A stretch of DNA of 64,000 nt, taken from contig NZ_CP129104.1 of assembly GCF_030406605.1 (NCBI RefSeq), positions 1,948,799 through 2,012,798 of the forward strand. Reading direction: 5' to 3'. Source of the DNA: Curtobacterium sp. 458. GTDB taxonomy: Bacteria; Actinomycetota; Actinomycetes; Actinomycetales; Microbacteriaceae. The position numbers and the translations under genes are program-made. Of this stretch, positions 33,840 to 42,382 are shown in pieces; position 1 is the stretch's first letter; each line of letters opens with the position of its first letter. The notes beneath the pieces were generated by a model that was given only the letters and a program-made list of their open reading frames with translations, ran no database searches and was not told the DNA's origin.

Positions 33840-36164
33840 TCAGCCTGCGGGCACCGCCGCCGCCGCGGGCGCCCGGAACTCGTGCTCGCCGCCGCCGACG
33901 CCCTGCTCCTCCAGCCCCGGCAGGCGCACCACCGCCGAGACCCCTTCGGGCACGGTCACCTGCACCGCGAGCTCGCCGTCGACGAGCTCCCACCGCACCG
34001 CGATCCGTCCGTGGACGCTCTCGAGCGAGGTCGACGCCCACGTCAGGCCGCCGCCCGGCTGCGGAGCGACCAGCACCTCGGCGTAGCCCGGCGCCAGCGC
34101 CGACAGACCCCCGACCACCCGGTGCATCCAGTCCGCCACCGCACCGAGGGCGTAGTGGTTGAACGAGGTCATCTGCCCCGGGTTGATGGTGCCGTCCGGC
34201 AGCATCGAGTCCCACCGCTCCCACACCGTGGTCGCGCCCATCGTGACCGGGTAGAGCCACGACGGGCACTCGGTCTGCAGCAGCAGTCGGTAGGCGTCCT
34301 CGACGTGGCCGGTCCGCGTGAGCGCGTCGGTGATGAAGGGCGTGCCCGCGAACCCGGTCGAGATCCGGTACCCGGCGGCGGCCGCGAGCTCGGCGAGCCG
34401 GTCGCCCGCCGCGGCCTCGTCCGCCTCGGTCAGCAGCCCGAAGACGATCGCGAGCGCGTAGACGGTGGTGCAGTCGCTGCGGATCCTCCCGTCCGCCACG
34501 TAGTGCTCCCGGAACGCGGCCTGGAGGCCCGTGGCGAGTTCCCGGAACTCGGCCGACTCCGCCTCGTGGCCGAGCAGCATCGCCACCTCGGCCCCGATGC
34601 TCGCCGAACGGAACGCGCACGCGGTCGCAACGACGCCGGGGTCGGCCTTCGCCGCGGCGGCGTCCTCCGGCGGGGCGTCCGGGTCGAGCCAGTCGCCGAA
34701 CTGGAACACCGTGTCCCAGAGCCCCTCGGGGGAGAGCAGGCTGCGGACTCGGCGGAGGTGCGCGGCGATCGAGTCGAACTGCTCCGCGAGCACCGCGGTG
34801 TCACCGTAGGCCTGGTACAGCGTCCACGGCACCCAGACCCCCGCGTCCGACCAGAGTGCGGTGGCGTTCGGCTTCCCGAAGTCCTCGGCGGGGGAGTACT
34901 TCAGCACGTCCGGCACGACGAACGGGATCACCCCGTCCGCGTGCTGCTGCTCGAGCCACACGTCCCGCAGCCAGTCGCCGAGGAACGCGCTCGTGTCGAA
35001 CAGGTACGAGGCCGTCGGCGCGAACGCTGCGATGTCGCCCGTCCAGCCGAGCCGCTCGTCGCGCTGCGGGCAGTCGGTCGGGACGCTCAGGAAGTTGCCC
35101 TGCATGCCCCGCACGACGTTCTCGTGGAACGTGTTCAGCAGGTCGTGGCTCGACGCGAAGGTGCCGGTGCGGGGGAGGTCGGAACCGACCTGCACCGCGG
35201 TGAGCGCCGTGCGGAGCTCGTCGAGCGTGCCCGGCCATTCGTCGACCTGCGCGTACCGGAACCCGTGGAACGTGAACCGGGGCTCGAAGCGGTCCGGGGC
35301 GTCCGGGCCGCTGCCGCTCAGGGTGAAGTGGTCGGTCGCCAGGGCGGTCCGGAGCGGGCGGGTGCCGAGCTCGTCGTGCTCGAGGACCTCGGCGTGCCGG
35401 AGGGTCAGGACCGTCCCGGCGGCGCCGCTCGCGACCACGCGGACCCAGCCGACGAGGTTCACGCCGAAGTCGACCAGGGTGGCTCCCGACGGGCTCGTCC
35501 AGACCGCGACGGGTGCGATCTCGGCGAGGGGCCGGACGGGCGGCACGGTGTCGGCGACGAGCTCGCGGTCGCCGAGGTCCACCGTGTGGACGGTGCTCGT
35601 CCGGCCCTCGTGTCCCTCGACGCTCGGGACCGTCACGTCGCCCGGCGTGAGGAAGGACCCGTCGCGCAGGCGGGCGTCGATGTCCTGGCCGTCGTAGAGC
35701 TGGTCGGCGGTGATCGCGCTCGACAGGGCCTGCCAGTCGGTGTCCGTCGTGATCCGCTGCTCGTGGCCGTCCGTGAACGTGATGCGGAGCTCGGCGGACC
35801 CGGCGACCTCGTCGGCGTACCAGCCCCCACCCCCGCCCCAGGCGAGACGGCCGGCTGCCCAGCCCTTCCCGAGCACGAGTGCGAGCACCGCCGCGTCGCC
35901 GGACCCGGCCTCGGCGAGGTGTCCGGTGACGTCGTGGGACACGACCCGGACGCGCCACTCGTAGCTCGTCCACCCCGGCTCGAGGACGTGGTCGGAGACC
36001 CGCTGGCCACCGATCCACGCCTCGACGACGCCGAGGGCGCTGACGTCGAGGGTCGCGCCGATGACGGCGCCGTGGCCGTCGTCGAGGGTGAACTCCCGGC
36101 GCAGGATCGGTGCGCTCCCGAGGTCGGCGTCGCTCGCGATGAACGGTGCGGTCCAGGTGGTCAT
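33840..36164 (-). CDS. GH78 alpha-L-rhamnosidase (intracellular)
   Basis: A 774-residue enzyme with N-terminal beta domains (WTAPFIASDADLGSAPILRR; YYxDG-like LYDGQDIDARLR near residue 155) and an (alpha/alpha)6 barrel from about residue 340. There SVPTDCPQRDERLGWTGD carries the acid residue cluster typical of GH78, and WERWDSM and MTSFNHYALGAVADWM lie near the end. No signal peptide, so it cleaves rhamnosides after import. Start has AAAGGA. It follows the rhamnose transporter genes with a 117-bp gap containing a weak REP-like hairpin. Confidence 0.92.
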   Translation of the reverse strand: MTTWTAPFIASDADLGSAPILRREFTLDDGHGAVIGATLDVSALGVVEAWIGGQRVSDHVLEPGWTSYEWRVRVVSHDVTGHLAEAGSGDAAVLALVLGKGWAAGRLAWGGGGGWYADEVAGSAELRITFTDGHEQRITTDTDWQALSSAITADQLYDGQDIDARLRDGSFLTPGDVTVPSVEGHEGRTSTVHTVDLGDRELVADTVPPVRPLAEIAPVAVWTSPSGATLVDFGVNLVGWVRVVASGAAGTVLTLRHAEVLEHDELGTRPLRTALATDHFTLSGSGPDAPDRFEPRFTFHGFRYAQVDEWPGTLDELRTALTAVQVGSDLPRTGTFASSHDLLNTFHENVVRGMQGNFLSVPTDCPQRDERLGWTGDIAAFAPTASYLFDTSAFLGDWLRDVWLEQQHADGVIPFVVPDVLKYSPAEDFGKPNATALWSDAGVWVPWTLYQAYGDTAVLAEQFDSIAAHLRRVRSLLSPEGLWDTVFQFGDWLDPDAPPEDAAAAKADPGVVATACAFRSASIGAEVAMLLGHEAESAEFRELATGLQAAFREHYVADGRIRSDCTTVYALAIVFGLLTEADEAAAGDRLAELAAAAGYRISTGFAGTPFITDALTRTGHVEDAYRLLLQTECPSWLYPVTMGATTVWERWDSMLPDGTINPGQMTSFNHYALGAVADWMHRVVGGLSALAPGYAEVLVAPQPGGGLTWASTSLESVHGRIAVRWELVDGELAVQVTVPEGVSAVVRLPGLEEQGVGGGEHEFRAPAAAAVPAG

Positions 36165-36281
36165 GAGATGAGTCCTTTCACGCGACCGGTCGTCGTCGAC
36201 CGGTGCGGGGTCGTGGGAGCTGGTGCCCGCCGCGGTGGGCGGCGTGGCGGAGGCGGGTCGTGCCTCCAGGCCGGGTGGGCG

Positions 36282-37199
36282 TCAGCCCTTGACGGCGCCG
36301 CTGGTCATGCCGGCGACGATCTGACGGTTGAAGAAGACGTAGAGGATCAGCGGGGGGATCGTGATGAGCAGGACGTCGGTGAAGAGCAGGTTGAGCTGGC
36401 TGACGGACTGGCTCTGGAACGAGTAGAGCGTCTGCTGCACCGTGGCGTTCTCGGAACCGGGCAGGAAGTACAGCGGGTTCGTGAAGTCGTTGAACACCGT
36501 GACCGACTGCACCAGCACCACCGTGATGATCACGGGCTTGAGCAGGGGCAGGACCACCCCGAAGAACAGGCGGATCGGTCCGGCGCCGTCGAGGACCGCG
36601 GCCTCGTCGAGCTCCTTCGGGATGGTGGCGACGAACGCCCGGAACAGCAGGATGCAGAACGACAGTCCGAAGGTGGCCTCGATGAGGATCATGCCGCCCA
36701 TCGTCTTGAAGAGGTTGAGGCCCTGGAGCACCCAGATCGTCGGCACGATCGCGGGCGGGACGATGAGGCCGGCGAGCACGAAGAAGTTGATCACGCCGTT
36801 CCACCGGCTCGGGCGGCGTTGGAGCGTGTACCCGACCATGGCAGAGAAGACGACCATGATGAGCACGCTGCCGACGGTCAGGACGGCGCTGTTGAGGAAC
36901 GCCCGGAGGATGCCGCCGTCGCCGGTCCCGAGCACGGCCGCCAGGTTCTGCCAGAGCTGGAACTGTGTCGGGAGCGTGAAGCCGAGCTGGTTGGCCTCCG
37001 CCGGGGACTTCATCGCCTGGAGGAGGATGAAGGCGAACGGCACGAGGAAGACGACGAAGCTGACGACGATCGCGATGCTGCCGACGGTCCACCGTCGGAC
37101 GGTGTCGCGCCTCGGGCCGCGTCGGGGCCCCGGCACGGTGGCCCGTCCCCGTCCGGTGCGTCCCGCGGTGGCCGCGCGGTCGAGTGCTGGTGCGGTCAC
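36282..37199 (-). CDS. CUT1 sugar ABC transporter permease, MalG type (rhamnoside)
   Basis: A 305-residue permease. A basic low-complexity N-terminus (to about 38) precedes six helices and the EAA loop with core LDEAAVLDGAG. GTG start at 37199 overlaps the previous permease stop and follows a strong AAGGAGG. CUT1 organisation differs from the CUT2 RhaSTPQ rhamnose importers of other bacteria. Together with the adjacent intracellular GH78, that suggests import of rhamnose-containing oligosaccharides. Confidence 0.88.
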   Translation of the reverse strand: MTAPALDRAATAGRTGRGRATVPGPRRGPRRDTVRRWTVGSIAIVVSFVVFLVPFAFILLQAMKSPAEANQLGFTLPTQFQLWQNLAAVLGTGDGGILRAFLNSAVLTVGSVLIMVVFSAMVGYTLQRRPSRWNGVINFFVLAGLIVPPAIVPTIWVLQGLNLFKTMGGMILIEATFGLSFCILLFRAFVATIPKELDEAAVLDGAGPIRLFFGVVLPLLKPVIITVVLVQSVTVFNDFTNPLYFLPGSENATVQQTLYSFQSQSVSQLNLLFTDVLLITIPPLILYVFFNRQIVAGMTSGAVKG

Positions 37200-38134
37200 A
37201 GTTCCGCCTCCTTGCGGTTGATGAGCCACGAGATGGGCACCATGATCGCGGTGACGACGACGAAGAGCACGACGTTGCCGGCGGTCGAGAGCCCGTAGAA
37301 GCCCGCCTGGTACTGCTTGTAGATCACGCTCGCGATGACGTCGCTCGTGAACCCGGGGCCACCGCCGGTCATCGCCCAGATCAGGTCGAACGACCGCAGC
37401 CCGCCGATGAGCGACAGGATGATGACCGTCCCCATCGCCGGGCGCGAGAGCGGCAGCGTGATGTTGCGGAAGATCGTCCAGGAGCTCGCCCCGTCGACGC
37501 GGGCGGCCTCGAAGTACTCCTGCGGGATCGCGACGATCCCGGCGATGAAGATCAGGGTCGCGATGCCGACGCCCTTCCAGATGTCCACCGCGGCGACGCT
37601 CCAGAGGGCGAGCGCCGGGTCGGTCAGCCAGCCGGGGGTCGGCAGGCCGAGCGACCCGAGGGCGCCGTTGATGATCCCGTGGAAGGGGTCCATCAGCGCC
37701 TTGAACGTGATGCCGATGCCGATGGTCGACACGAGCACCGGGAAGAACACCACCGCCCGCAGGTAGCCCCGCCCGAGCACGGGGCTCGTGAGGAGCAGGG
37801 CGAGGGCGAGTCCGAGGACCACCTTCGCCGCGCTCGTCACGAACCCGTACTCGAACGTGTGCACGAACCCGGAGACGAGCTGCGGGTCCTGGAAGAACCG
37901 GACGAAGTTGTCGAAGCCGATGAAGGTCTGGTCGAACAGCGTCCAGCGGGTGAGCGAGAAGTAGAACCCCGCGAAGGTCGGGACCGCGAAGAACACCACG
38001 TACAGGGCGATCGCCGGGATGAAGAACCACGCCGGGTAGAACGAGCGCATCCGCTTCCGTGCGGGGCCCGGTCCGGCCTTCGTCGTCTGCGGCGGGGCCA
38101 CCGCCGTCGTGAGCGTCGCGGTCACCGACCTCAC
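37196..38134 (-). CDS. CUT1 sugar ABC transporter permease, MalF type (rhamnoside)
   Basis: A 312-residue permease with six helices after a 30-residue basic tail and an EAA loop with core FEAARVDGAS (about residue 210). GTG start at 38134 overlaps the binding-protein stop; a second GTG three codons downstream is possible. It pairs with the following permease. No ATPase gene is present in the operon. Confidence 0.88.
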   Translation of the reverse strand: MRSVTATLTTAVAPPQTTKAGPGPARKRMRSFYPAWFFIPAIALYVVFFAVPTFAGFYFSLTRWTLFDQTFIGFDNFVRFFQDPQLVSGFVHTFEYGFVTSAAKVVLGLALALLLTSPVLGRGYLRAVVFFPVLVSTIGIGITFKALMDPFHGIINGALGSLGLPTPGWLTDPALALWSVAAVDIWKGVGIATLIFIAGIVAIPQEYFEAARVDGASSWTIFRNITLPLSRPAMGTVIILSLIGGLRSFDLIWAMTGGGPGFTSDVIASVIYKQYQAGFYGLSTAGNVVLFVVVTAIMVPISWLINRKEAEL

Positions 38135-39456
38135 CAGCCCTTGATGCCGAGCTGCTGGGCCTGCTGCACGACGTCCTGGTCGTACTGCTTCGCACCCACG
38201 GCGGCGGAGGAGATGCCGGAGCCGACCTGCACGCAGATCTTCTCGAGGTTCGGGCCCTTGATCGGGGAGAGGAACTCGAGTGCCGGCGATGCCTTGCCGT
38301 CGTCGAGGTACTTCTGCAGGTCACCGATCATCGGCGGGACACTGTCCGGCAGCGTGCACGTGGAGATCACGTAGGGGCCGCCCGGGGTCCCGGTGTCGTT
38401 CTGCACCCCGCAGCCCTCGGACGAGTTCGCGAACGCGATGAACTTCTTCGCGGCGGCGAGCTTGTCACCCGTGCTCGTCTTCGGGATGTACAGGCCGTTC
38501 GGCTCCCAGATGGTCAGGCGGGTGTCCGCGGCGTCCTGGGCCGGCAGGGCGAAGGCACCGATGTCGTCCACCGCGTCCGGGTTGTCCTGCTGGATCGTCG
38601 CGATGGCGTTCGTCAGCATCGGGTACTGCGCCCCGGTGCCCTCGGCGAGCATCTTCAGCCCGTTCGCCTGCGTCGCCGAGGCGTAGTCCTCGTTGTAGAG
38701 ACCCTTCTCCTGCGCGTCGGCGAGGTGCTGGAACCCGGCGAGCGCGGGCTGCTTCGCGTACGACTCCTTGTTGGCCGTGTACCGGGAAGCCCAGTTCGAC
38801 TGCTGCGCGCTGATGTTCGCGAAGTCGCCGAGGACGAAGAGCTGGCTCGTCCAGGTGTCGCCGTAGGTCTGGATGATCGGAGCGACGTCGCCGGCGTCCT
38901 TGATCTTCTCGCTGTTGCTGATGAACTCGTCCCAGGTGGTCGGGACGCTCAGGCCGAGCTTCTCGTAGACCTTCTTGTTGTACATCACGCCACCGCCGAA
39001 GCTCGTGCCGAACGGTGCGCCGTACATGCCCTCGTCGGTGCTGACGACCTTCGTGAACTGCGGGTCGACGTCCTTCGCCCAGGACTGGTCGGACAGGTCC
39101 ACGAGCGTGTTGTCCGGGTTGAGGGCCTGCATGAGCGAGCCGGAGTTGTAGTTGAACACGTCGGCCATCTCGCCCGTGGAGAGCTGCGTCTTCACGAGGT
39201 TGTCGCCGTCGGTGCCCTGTGGGCGGGTGTCGAACTTCACCGTGATGTCCGGGTTGGCCTTCTCGAACGCGGCGATGAGCGGCTTGGCGGTGGCTGCGGT
39301 GGCGGGCGAGTTGTCCGCCTGGTACGTGATCTGCACCTTGCCGCCGGTGTCGGCCGACCCGCCGGACGAACAGGCCGCGAGGCCGCCGACCAGTGCCGCA
39401 GCGCCGCCGATGGCGATCAACCTGGTGGCCAGTCGGCGCGTGGAGCGTGCTGACAT
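38131..39456 (-). CDS. Sugar ABC transporter substrate-binding lipoprotein (rhamnoside)
   Basis: A 441-residue binding protein with a lipoprotein signal (lipobox LAAC at residues 26-29) and a Ser/Gly-rich linker. The CUT1 fold includes ITYQADNSPATAATAKPLI, GMYGAPFGTSFGGGVMYNKK and WEPNGLYIPKTSTG. First gene of the binding protein-permease-permease-GH78 operon. Its promoter carries two LacI-type operators, so it should respond to rhamnose through one of the two adjacent LacI regulators. Confidence 0.9.
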   Translation of the reverse strand: MSARSTRRLATRLIAIGGAAALVGGLAACSSGGSADTGGKVQITYQADNSPATAATAKPLIAAFEKANPDITVKFDTRPQGTDGDNLVKTQLSTGEMADVFNYNSGSLMQALNPDNTLVDLSDQSWAKDVDPQFTKVVSTDEGMYGAPFGTSFGGGVMYNKKVYEKLGLSVPTTWDEFISNSEKIKDAGDVAPIIQTYGDTWTSQLFVLGDFANISAQQSNWASRYTANKESYAKQPALAGFQHLADAQEKGLYNEDYASATQANGLKMLAEGTGAQYPMLTNAIATIQQDNPDAVDDIGAFALPAQDAADTRLTIWEPNGLYIPKTSTGDKLAAAKKFIAFANSSEGCGVQNDTGTPGGPYVISTCTLPDSVPPMIGDLQKYLDDGKASPALEFLSPIKGPNLEKICVQVGSGISSAAVGAKQYDQDVVQQAQQLGIKGW

Positions 39457-39543
39457 TCCTTACCTCCTCGTAAGGCCCGGGGCTGGGGAACCCGGGTGGA
39501 GCGGTTCCGGAGACCGCGTCGGTGCGGGTCCGGGTACTGCGGG

Positions 39544-39591
39544 TTGAAGCGTTTCAATCGGAATGGAATCACGAGGATTGAAGCGTGTCAA
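39544..39591 (-). promoter_or_regulatory. Promoter with two LacI-type operators upstream of the rhamnoside transporter
   Basis: Minus-strand TTGACA (39591-39586) is a consensus -35; TTCCAT lies 17 bp downstream as -10. Two operators, TTGAAGCGTGTCAA (39578-39591) and TTGAAGCGTTTCAA (39544-39557), cover the -35 and the expected start point, centres 34 bp apart. The second is near-perfectly palindromic. Confidence 0.8.
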
Positions 39592-39660
39592 TCGCCGCGT
39601 CGAATTCGTTACGGAGTCGTGCGGCGGCCCGTGCGGTCGCGGCGGCGCGTCCTGCGTAGG

Positions 39661-39831
39661 CGAGGCTCGGGGCGGCGCGCACGAGACTCGGTCCGTGCAG
39701 GCGAGACTCGGGGTGACCGACCGAACTCGGGCTCCAACGCACGAGAGTCGTCGCACTGCACGAGACTCGGACTGGGGCGCGCGAGACTCGGTGCCACGTG
39801 CACGAGACTCGGAGCCGCGCGCACGAGCTCC
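39661..39831. repeat. Phased array of nine CGAGACTCG-type repeats
   Basis: Repeats begin at 39661, 39682, 39702, 39722, 39742, 39761, 39782, 39803 and 39824, spacing 19-21 bp; five are exact CGAGACTCG and the others are one- or two-base variants. The segments between are unrelated. It fills most of the 401-bp gap between the transporter promoter and the 3' end of the LacI gene; no gene is seen there. Confidence 0.85.
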
Positions 39832-39857
39832 GCCCGCCGCGCCCGCGCCAGCTCCCG

Positions 39858-40949
39858 TCAGGCCTCGGTCCGCCGCGGGTCGCTCGGCCGCGTCGCCGCC
39901 TGCACCCCGGCAGCGCGCGCCCGTCCGAGCGTGCTCTCCCGCGCCACGAGCTCGCTCCCGAGGGCCACCGTCCGGTGCACGTGCGACGGGCCCTCCGCGA
40001 GTTCGGCGAGCAGGAGGGCGATCGCCTCGGCCCCCATTTCCTCGCCGTGCTGCGTGACCGAGGTCAGGGGCACGGCGCCGCCCCACGCGATCGAGTTGTG
40101 GTCGCAGCCGGACACCGGGATGTCCTCGGGCACGCGGATCCCCGCCGCTCGGAGCTCGGTGACCACCGCCATCGCGAGCAGGTCGGTCACGCCGAGCACC
40201 CCGTCCGGACGGTCCGCGGGCGCCATCGCCGCGATCCGGACTCCGGCGTCGGTGCCCCCGGGTGGGTCGATGTCCCCGGCGTCGACATCGACGAGTTCCA
40301 CGCCGGGGTGCTCGGCGATCGCGCGGAGGAGCCCCGCTCGTCGTCGGGCGACGGGCTGCAGGTCCGGACGAGCACTGACGAACCCGATGCGTCGGCACCC
40401 CTGCTCGATGAGGTGCGTCGTCGCGACGTAGCCGGCCTGCTCGTTGTCGACGATCACCGAGCACGCGTCGACGTCGGTGGGCTCGTAGTTGACGTAGACG
40501 ACCGGGAGGCCGTGCTTCCGGACGGTCTCGACCTGCTCGCGGGAGGTCGTCATCGAGGCGAGCAGGATGCCCGACACCCGCGTGCTCTCCATGAAGGCGA
40601 GGTGCTCGGCCTGCGCCCCGAGGTCGTTGTCGCTGTTCGTGACGAGGAGCGTGTTGCCCTCGGCCCGCGCCGCGGTCTGTGCGCCGCTCACCATGTCGGT
40701 GAACAGCGAGTTCCGGAGCGAGGTCACCACCAGTCCGATCGACCGGGTCCGTCCCGACACGAGTGCGCGCGCGTTCCGGTTCGGCGTGTAGCCGAGGGCG
40801 GCGATGGCGTCACGGACCCTCGCGGCGGTCCCCTCCGCGACGCGCTCCGGGTGGTTGAGGACGTTCGACACCGTCGCGAGCGAGACCCCGGCGCGGGCCG
40901 CGACGTGGTGCACGCTCGGGGGCGCGTCGCGCCTCGGGATGTGCACCAT
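39858..40949 (-). CDS. LacI-family transcriptional regulator 1
   Basis: A 363-residue LacI-type repressor. The N-terminal helix-turn-helix includes HVAARAGVSLATVSNVLNHP (about residues 14-33), a hinge helix with NARALVSGRTRSIGLVV follows, and then a periplasmic-binding-like effector domain. The ATG at 40949 lies 6 nt after TACGAT, so the mRNA is probably leaderless. It reads toward the rhamnoside transporter operon and probably controls the TGAAnCGnTTCA sites together with, or instead of, regulator 2. Confidence 0.88.
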   Translation of the reverse strand: MVHIPRRDAPPSVHHVAARAGVSLATVSNVLNHPERVAEGTAARVRDAIAALGYTPNRNARALVSGRTRSIGLVVTSLRNSLFTDMVSGAQTAARAEGNTLLVTNSDNDLGAQAEHLAFMESTRVSGILLASMTTSREQVETVRKHGLPVVYVNYEPTDVDACSVIVDNEQAGYVATTHLIEQGCRRIGFVSARPDLQPVARRRAGLLRAIAEHPGVELVDVDAGDIDPPGGTDAGVRIAAMAPADRPDGVLGVTDLLAMAVVTELRAAGIRVPEDIPVSGCDHNSIAWGGAVPLTSVTQHGEEMGAEAIALLLAELAEGPSHVHRTVALGSELVARESTLGRARAAGVQAATRPSDPRRTEA

Positions 40950-40967
40950 GGTCTGATCGTAGGCGGC

Positions 40968-41163
40968 GGGCGGCACCACCCGCGGCCGGGAGGCCCGTGG
41001 CGGCCCCGCACCGCGCCTTCCGTCGGGTGGTGGGCGGCACCACGCGACCGGCCGGGAGGCCCGTGGCGGCCCCGCACCGCGCCACCCGTCGGGTGGTGGG
41101 CGGCACCACGCGACCGGCCGGGAGGCCCGTGGCGGCCCCGCACCGCGCCTCCCGTCCAGTGGC
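40968..41163. repeat. Three tandem copies of a 64-66-bp repeat
   Basis: Units start at 40968, 41032 and 41098, with a truncated fourth from 41164. Each contains GGGCGGCACCAC, then GGCCGGGAGGCCCGTGGCGG, then GCACCGCGCC. The core is shared with the 50-bp palindrome at 63717 and the dispersed hairpin family. The array fills the gap between the two LacI genes. Confidence 0.9.
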
Positions 41164-41183
41164 GGGCGGCACCGCGGATCGAC

Positions 41184-42194
41184 TCAGCCCTCGGCGACCG
41201 TGGACTGCCGGACCACGAGTTCCGGGGTGAACTCCACGTGCTCGAGGTCGATGCCCTGCCCGTGCTCGACCTGGGCGACCAGCAGCTCGATCGCCCGCCG
41301 GCCGAGGTCCTGTGCGGGCTGCCGGACCGAGGTCAGCGGGACGACCGCGGCCTCGGCGAAGGCGATGTCGTCGTAGCCGACGATGGCGATCGCCTCCGGG
41401 ACGGCGACCGATCCACGCATGATGAACGCCTGCTCGAGCCCGACGGCGAGCAGGTCGTTCGCGGCGAACACGGCGTCCGGCCGCTCGCTCGGCGGACGGG
41501 CCTGGAGCTCCTCGCCGGCACGGCGCCCTTCGAGGACCGAGAGCGAGCGCGTCGGGACGACCTCGAGTGAGACGCCGGCGGCCTCGGCCGCGGCGGTCGC
41601 CCCTGCGAGCCGGTCGGCCACCTGCCGGATGCTCGTGGGGCCACCGACGAACGCGATCCGTCGGCGGCCGATCGCGGCGAGGTGCTCGACGGCGATGCGG
41701 CCGCCGGCGACGTCGTCGACCGACACGGACGCGAAGTGCTCGTCGTCGGCGCGGCGGTCGACGAGGACCACCGCCGTGCCCTGGTCCCGGAGTCGCTCGA
41801 GCCGTGAGAGGTCGTTGCCGGCGGGGGAGACGAGCAGGCCGGCGACCCGGCGTTCCTCGAAGAGGTCGACGTAGGTGTGCTCGCGCTCGGCGGACTCGTC
41901 CGAGTTCCCGATGAGGACCGCGAGTCCCTGTGCCATGGCGGCGTCCTCGGCGCCGCGTGCGACGTCGGTGAAGAACGGGTTGCCCCCGTCGAGCACGATG
42001 AGGCCGACGGTGGAGCTGCGACCGGCCCGGAGCTGGCGGGCCGAGTCGTTGCGCACGAAGCCGAGGGAGGCGATCGCGGACTGCACGCGCTCGACCGTCG
42101 CAGGGGCGACCTTGTCCGGCCGGTTGAGGACGTTCGAGACGGTGCCGAGGGACACACCGGCGAGCGCTGCCACGTCCCGCACGCTGACCGCCAT
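41184..42194 (-). CDS. LacI-family transcriptional regulator 2
   Basis: A 336-residue repressor with helix-turn-helix DVAALAGVSLGTVSNVLNRP (residues 7-26), hinge SARQLRAGRSSTVGLIVLD and an effector domain (FVGGPTSIRQVADRLAG; VGYDDIAFAEAAVVPLTSV). The ATG at 42194 follows CAGGAT by 6 nt. It is divergent from the MFS carrier gene, whose promoter carries a TGAAACGATTCA operator, so direct control of that carrier is likely. Confidence 0.9.
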   Translation of the reverse strand: MAVSVRDVAALAGVSLGTVSNVLNRPDKVAPATVERVQSAIASLGFVRNDSARQLRAGRSSTVGLIVLDGGNPFFTDVARGAEDAAMAQGLAVLIGNSDESAEREHTYVDLFEERRVAGLLVSPAGNDLSRLERLRDQGTAVVLVDRRADDEHFASVSVDDVAGGRIAVEHLAAIGRRRIAFVGGPTSIRQVADRLAGATAAAEAAGVSLEVVPTRSLSVLEGRRAGEELQARPPSERPDAVFAANDLLAVGLEQAFIMRGSVAVPEAIAIVGYDDIAFAEAAVVPLTSVRQPAQDLGRRAIELLVAQVEHGQGIDLEHVEFTPELVVRQSTVAEG

Positions 42195-42298
42195 GGGGCC
42201 ATCCTGGCATCCGCCCGGTGGTTCCGGGCGCGCGGGACGCTGTGTCTGCGAGGATCGCTGCCGCGGTGCAGCCCCGACGATGCTCGTCGTCGTGGTGC

Positions 42299-42356
42299 TT
42301 GCCGAACGCCGCGGTACCGCGTATCGTCCTCGCAGCACCACCGTTGAAACGATTCA
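42299..42356 (+). promoter_or_regulatory. MFS carrier promoter and LacI-type operator
   Basis: TTGCCG (42299-42304) and TATCGT (42322-42327) are spaced 17 bp. TGAAACGATTCA (42345-42356), the same sequence as at rhaI on the other strand, lies 17 bp after the -10 and 26 bp before the start codon. Steric repression by a LacI protein is expected. Confidence 0.75.
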
Positions 42357-42382
42357 TCGACGAACACGCGAACGGAGGACCA

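Noticed and set aside
33633..37298. A 1,221-codon open frame on the plus strand
   Set aside because: It runs antisense through the GH78 and permease genes, has biased Arg/Val/Asp composition and no recognisable domain; high GC leaves few stops in the shadow frame.
39661..39831. The CGAGACTCG array as a CRISPR array
   Set aside because: Repeats are only 9 bp and the intervals about 11 bp, far below CRISPR dimensions, and no cas genes are present.
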